Shown piece by piece: positions 62,148 through 64,000 of a stretch of DNA of 64,000 nucleotides. The translations under genes and the position numbers were made by a program. This DNA is from Demequina pelophila (lineage in GTDB: Bacteria; Actinomycetota; Actinomycetes; Actinomycetales; Demequinaceae), in the NCBI RefSeq assembly GCF_000971175.1, contig NZ_BBLY01000001.1:545709-609708 (forward strand), read 5' to 3'. Below the pieces are notes generated by a model that ran no database searches, was not told the DNA's origin, and saw nothing but the letters and a program-made list of their open reading frames with translations. The number at the start of each line of letters is the position of its first letter. Positions within the stretch are counted from its first letter, which is position 1.

Positions 62148-63767
62148 TCAGAGCCCCTGCCCGCCGTCCCAGAGGCGCTCGGAGGCGCCGGAGATGAGGT
62201 TGGCGAGGCTCATGGCCTGGGCGTCCGTGAGCGAGGCGACGTAGTCGATGATGCCGCGGCCGGTGGCGAGCCGGTCGAGCACCGCGCCGTCGGTGCTGGG
62301 GAGCAGCTCGGGTCGGCGGGCGCGGACGCGCCGGTAGTCCGCGTGGGCCACCTCGACCATGTCGAGCAGGCGCCGGGGCGCGCGCTTGACGTCGACCTCG
62401 TCCTCGAGCCACGCGTCGAGGGACTCCACCAGCCGCTCGATGACGCTCGCCTGTCCGCGCTGATATACGGCCAGGTCGGGACGGTGGAGCACGAAGCGCT
62501 CCTGGAGGAACTTGAGGATCTGGACGTCGTGCCACGCGGCGGTCTCGAGGCTGATGTGGCCCGAGCGGATGTGCGGGTGCCGCACCACCTGGACCGAGTG
62601 CTGCAGCCGCGCGATCCACCGCGCCATGAAGACCGTGAGCGACCTGTCGGCGGCCAGGGAGCCGTCGTAGGGGATGGCCAGGAGCCCTTCGACCACCTCG
62701 TCGGCGACCCGCGCGACGGACTCGCCGAACGCATCGTCGTTGGCGATCCACGCGTCCTTGCCCACCAGCTTGCGCTGCAGGATCTCCAGGCCGTGGCCGG
62801 GCGTGCGGCGATTCCGGCGGAGCTCGTCGGTGTCCATGGCCGCCAGGCGCGCGCGGTCGTACGCGAAGGTGCGGAACTCGGACGACACCGCGGCCTGGTT
62901 GAGCAGGTCCGCGCGGTAGAAGTCGTCGAGGTCGTGCATCGAATACGCCACGTCGTCCGCGACGTCCATGATCGAGCACTCCACCGTCTGCTGGAGGTCC
63001 TCGATCGCGGGGTAGGCCGCACGGGCCTCGGCGAAGTCGGCGGCGTCGAGCACGTACGCCGAGAACTTGCGGGCGCCCTCCCCCGGCCGCCGCGGGGACA
63101 GCCCGCGCGGGGTCTCCGGTCCCGCCGCCCAGCGGTCACCCTCGGCGCGCAGCCACGGGTACTTGAGCACCGCGGCGCGCACCGCCGCGGTGAGGTTGAG
63201 TCCGCTGCCGGCTCGGTCGTACTCGTCCAGGCGCGTGAGGATGCGGAAGGTCTGGGCGTTGCCCTCGAAGCCCTCGAGGAGACCGAAACGCGACCGGGCG
63301 AGTCGGTCGAGCGTCGTCTCGCCCAGGTGGCCGAACGGCGGGTGGCCCAGGTCGTGGGCGCTCGCGGCCGCCTGCACCACCACCGGGTCGCAGCCGCCCA
63401 GCTCCTGGACCAGCCGGCCGCGCTCCCCCGCATCGGCCGCGAAGGAGACCGCGATGGCGCGCGCCACGGCCGTCACCTTGACCGAGTGGGTAAGGCGGTT
63501 GTGGACCGCGAGTCCCGCGCCGGACTGCGAGATCACCTGGGTGACGGCGGACAAGCGCGAGAAGTACGGCGAGAAGCGGATGCGCTCCAGGTCGACGCGG
63601 TACTCGGGGCGGTACTCGACGCGCTGGTACTCGTCGAGCGGCTCGGGGATGCGGCGCAGGACGCGCGGGTCGAACGCGGGCGCCACCTCGGTGGCGTCGG
63701 GCAGGTCCGTCCCGGGTGCCGTCGACTCGGGCGCCGCCGGCTCGGAGAGGTCGGCCACGTCCGTCAC
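62148..63767 (-). CDS. dgt: Deoxyguanosinetriphosphate triphosphohydrolase-like protein
   Basis: 539 residues. HD-domain metal site: NRLTHSVKVTAVARAIA, SAHDLGHPPFGHLGE and DVADDVAYSMHDLDDFYR. The family removes triphosphate from dNTPs. N-terminal 35 residues are a Pro/Ala/Glu-rich extension. GTG 63767 overlaps the stop of the upstream CYTH gene (GTGA). Confidence 0.92.
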   Translation of the reverse strand: MTDVADLSEPAAPESTAPGTDLPDATEVAPAFDPRVLRRIPEPLDEYQRVEYRPEYRVDLERIRFSPYFSRLSAVTQVISQSGAGLAVHNRLTHSVKVTAVARAIAVSFAADAGERGRLVQELGGCDPVVVQAAASAHDLGHPPFGHLGETTLDRLARSRFGLLEGFEGNAQTFRILTRLDEYDRAGSGLNLTAAVRAAVLKYPWLRAEGDRWAAGPETPRGLSPRRPGEGARKFSAYVLDAADFAEARAAYPAIEDLQQTVECSIMDVADDVAYSMHDLDDFYRADLLNQAAVSSEFRTFAYDRARLAAMDTDELRRNRRTPGHGLEILQRKLVGKDAWIANDDAFGESVARVADEVVEGLLAIPYDGSLAADRSLTVFMARWIARLQHSVQVVRHPHIRSGHISLETAAWHDVQILKFLQERFVLHRPDLAVYQRGQASVIERLVESLDAWLEDEVDVKRAPRRLLDMVEVAHADYRRVRARRPELLPSTDGAVLDRLATGRGIIDYVASLTDAQAMSLANLISGASERLWDGGQGL

Positions 63768-64000
63768 CGGGGAAGGCCGTTCGCGGCGAGCGACGAGTTG
63801 AGGTACTCGGGCCGTCCGGTGACGTCGTCGCCCACCCACGGGGGCAGCGGGAAGTCCTCGTCCTCGGACTCGAGCTCGAGCTCGGCCGTGACCAGCCCGG
63901 CGAGGTCGCCGTGGAACTCGTCGACCTCCCAGGTGTGACCCTCGAAGGGGACGTACCAGCGGGTCTTGTCGATGACGGTTCCCTCGGCGTGCGCGAGCAG
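63764..64000 (-). CDS. CYTH domain protein (triphosphate tunnel enzyme), C-terminal part
   Basis: The last 78 residues are visible; the start is outside the window. KTRWYVPFEGHTWEVDEFHGDLAGLVTAELELESEDEDF followed by PLPPWVGDDVTGRPEYLN is the C-terminal half of a CYTH domain, with the Glu-x-Glu pair and conserved W/D residues. Such proteins hydrolyse inorganic or nucleoside triphosphates. Coupled to dgt by GTGA. Confidence 0.85.
   Translation of the reverse strand: MLAHAEGTVIDKTRWYVPFEGHTWEVDEFHGDLAGLVTAELELESEDEDFPLPPWVGDDVTGRPEYLNSSLAANGLPR

Larger units (their letters stand above)
47..63438. repeat. Dispersed short word GG(A/C)CGATGC
   Basis: Counted by eye on both strands. GGACGATGC or complement starts at 976, 2643, 2677, 6227, 20413, 22515, 25560, 27722, 29344, 30088, 31874, 41552, 47103, 52444, 53121, 55176, 57155, 60747, 61442. 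GGCCGATGC or complement starts at 47, 1050, 4759, 5103, 15913, 17769, 18103, 18121, 20711, 21416, 21644, 27829, 27960, 30198, 44093, 45989, 46682, 50617, 51589, 57433, 57994, 58403, 59474, 59502, 63430. Intergenic copies often extend to GGGGACGATGCGCGGG (for example 6225-6240). Confidence 0.75.

Noticed and set aside
1-64000. tRNA, rRNA, CRISPR arrays, insertion sequences or prophage genes
   Set aside because: I looked for T-loop-like sequences, direct repeat-spacer patterns, transposase motifs and integrase motifs and saw none that hold up.

Overview
The window is 64 kb of high-GC chromosome from an actinobacterium. The evidence is the phosphatidylinositol-mannoside set (pimA, a PatA-type acyltransferase, PIP synthase), TANNNT -10 hexamers including several placed for leaderless transcription, frequent GTG starts, and a gene order (thrS-HIT-pgsA-patA-pimA-pdxS-pdxT-yebC-ruvCAB-secDF-rel ... 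hisS-aspS-rarA-rpsD-alaS-ruvX-mltG-aroE ... aroC-aroK-aroB-aroQ-efp-nusB) that I recall as conserved in Actinomycetota. A Micrococcales lineage (Cellulomonas/Demequina-like) is plausible; this is inference, not shown.

Layout. 1-0.9 kb: partial DUF222 (13E12-type) protein. 1.1-6.2 kb: nusB, efp, aroQ, aroB, aroK, aroC on the minus strand, interrupted by a YefM/RelE-type toxin-antitoxin pair on the plus strand. 6.3-17.7 kb: an eleven-gene type IV pilus cluster (pilB, pilT, pilC, major pilin, two minor pilins, a PilX-like beta-rich surface protein, prepilin peptidase, pilM, pilN, pilO) set between aroE and aroC. 17.8-29.1 kb: aroE, mltG, ruvX, alaS, rpsD, rarA, aspS, hisS. 29.1-32.4 kb: membrane-anchored cyclophilin, a DUF349 protein and an orphan AbiEi-like gene. 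32.4-39.2 kb: a sugar operon of the frc type (ROK repressor, binding protein, permease, ATPase, two ketose 3-epimerase-like proteins, a kinase). 39.2-57.1 kb: rel, secF, secD, ruvB, ruvA, ruvC, yebC, an EamA transporter, an RpiR regulator, pdxT, NUDIX, pdxS, pimA, patA, pgsA, HIT and thrS. 57.3-64 kb: a histidine kinase/response regulator pair, two paralogous exported Ser-Val-(Ala/Asp)-Ser-Pro repeat proteins flanking a phosphotransferase gene, dgt, and a partial CYTH protein.

Working together: the aro genes give all shikimate-pathway steps from dehydroquinate synthase to chorismate synthase except EPSP synthase (aroA). The pil cluster has every core part a Gram-positive type IV pilus needs, including a retraction ATPase. 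The frc-like operon imports and begins to metabolise a ketohexose or similar sugar. The thrS-pimA block makes phosphatidylinositol and its mannosides and pyridoxal phosphate.

Two observations stand out. First, a short word, GG(A/C)CGATGC, occurs about 44 times by eye count on the two strands, far above a rough expectation of 2-3. It is dense in intergenic gaps, forces rare codons inside genes, and forms inverted pairs that act as terminators, in the same window as a pilus with a retraction ATPase. This resembles the pattern of DNA-uptake sequences in other phyla, though other explanations are open. Second, the two exported hexapeptide-repeat proteins share a signal peptide and an upstream palindrome and sit beside a two-component system; I do not recognise them as a described family.
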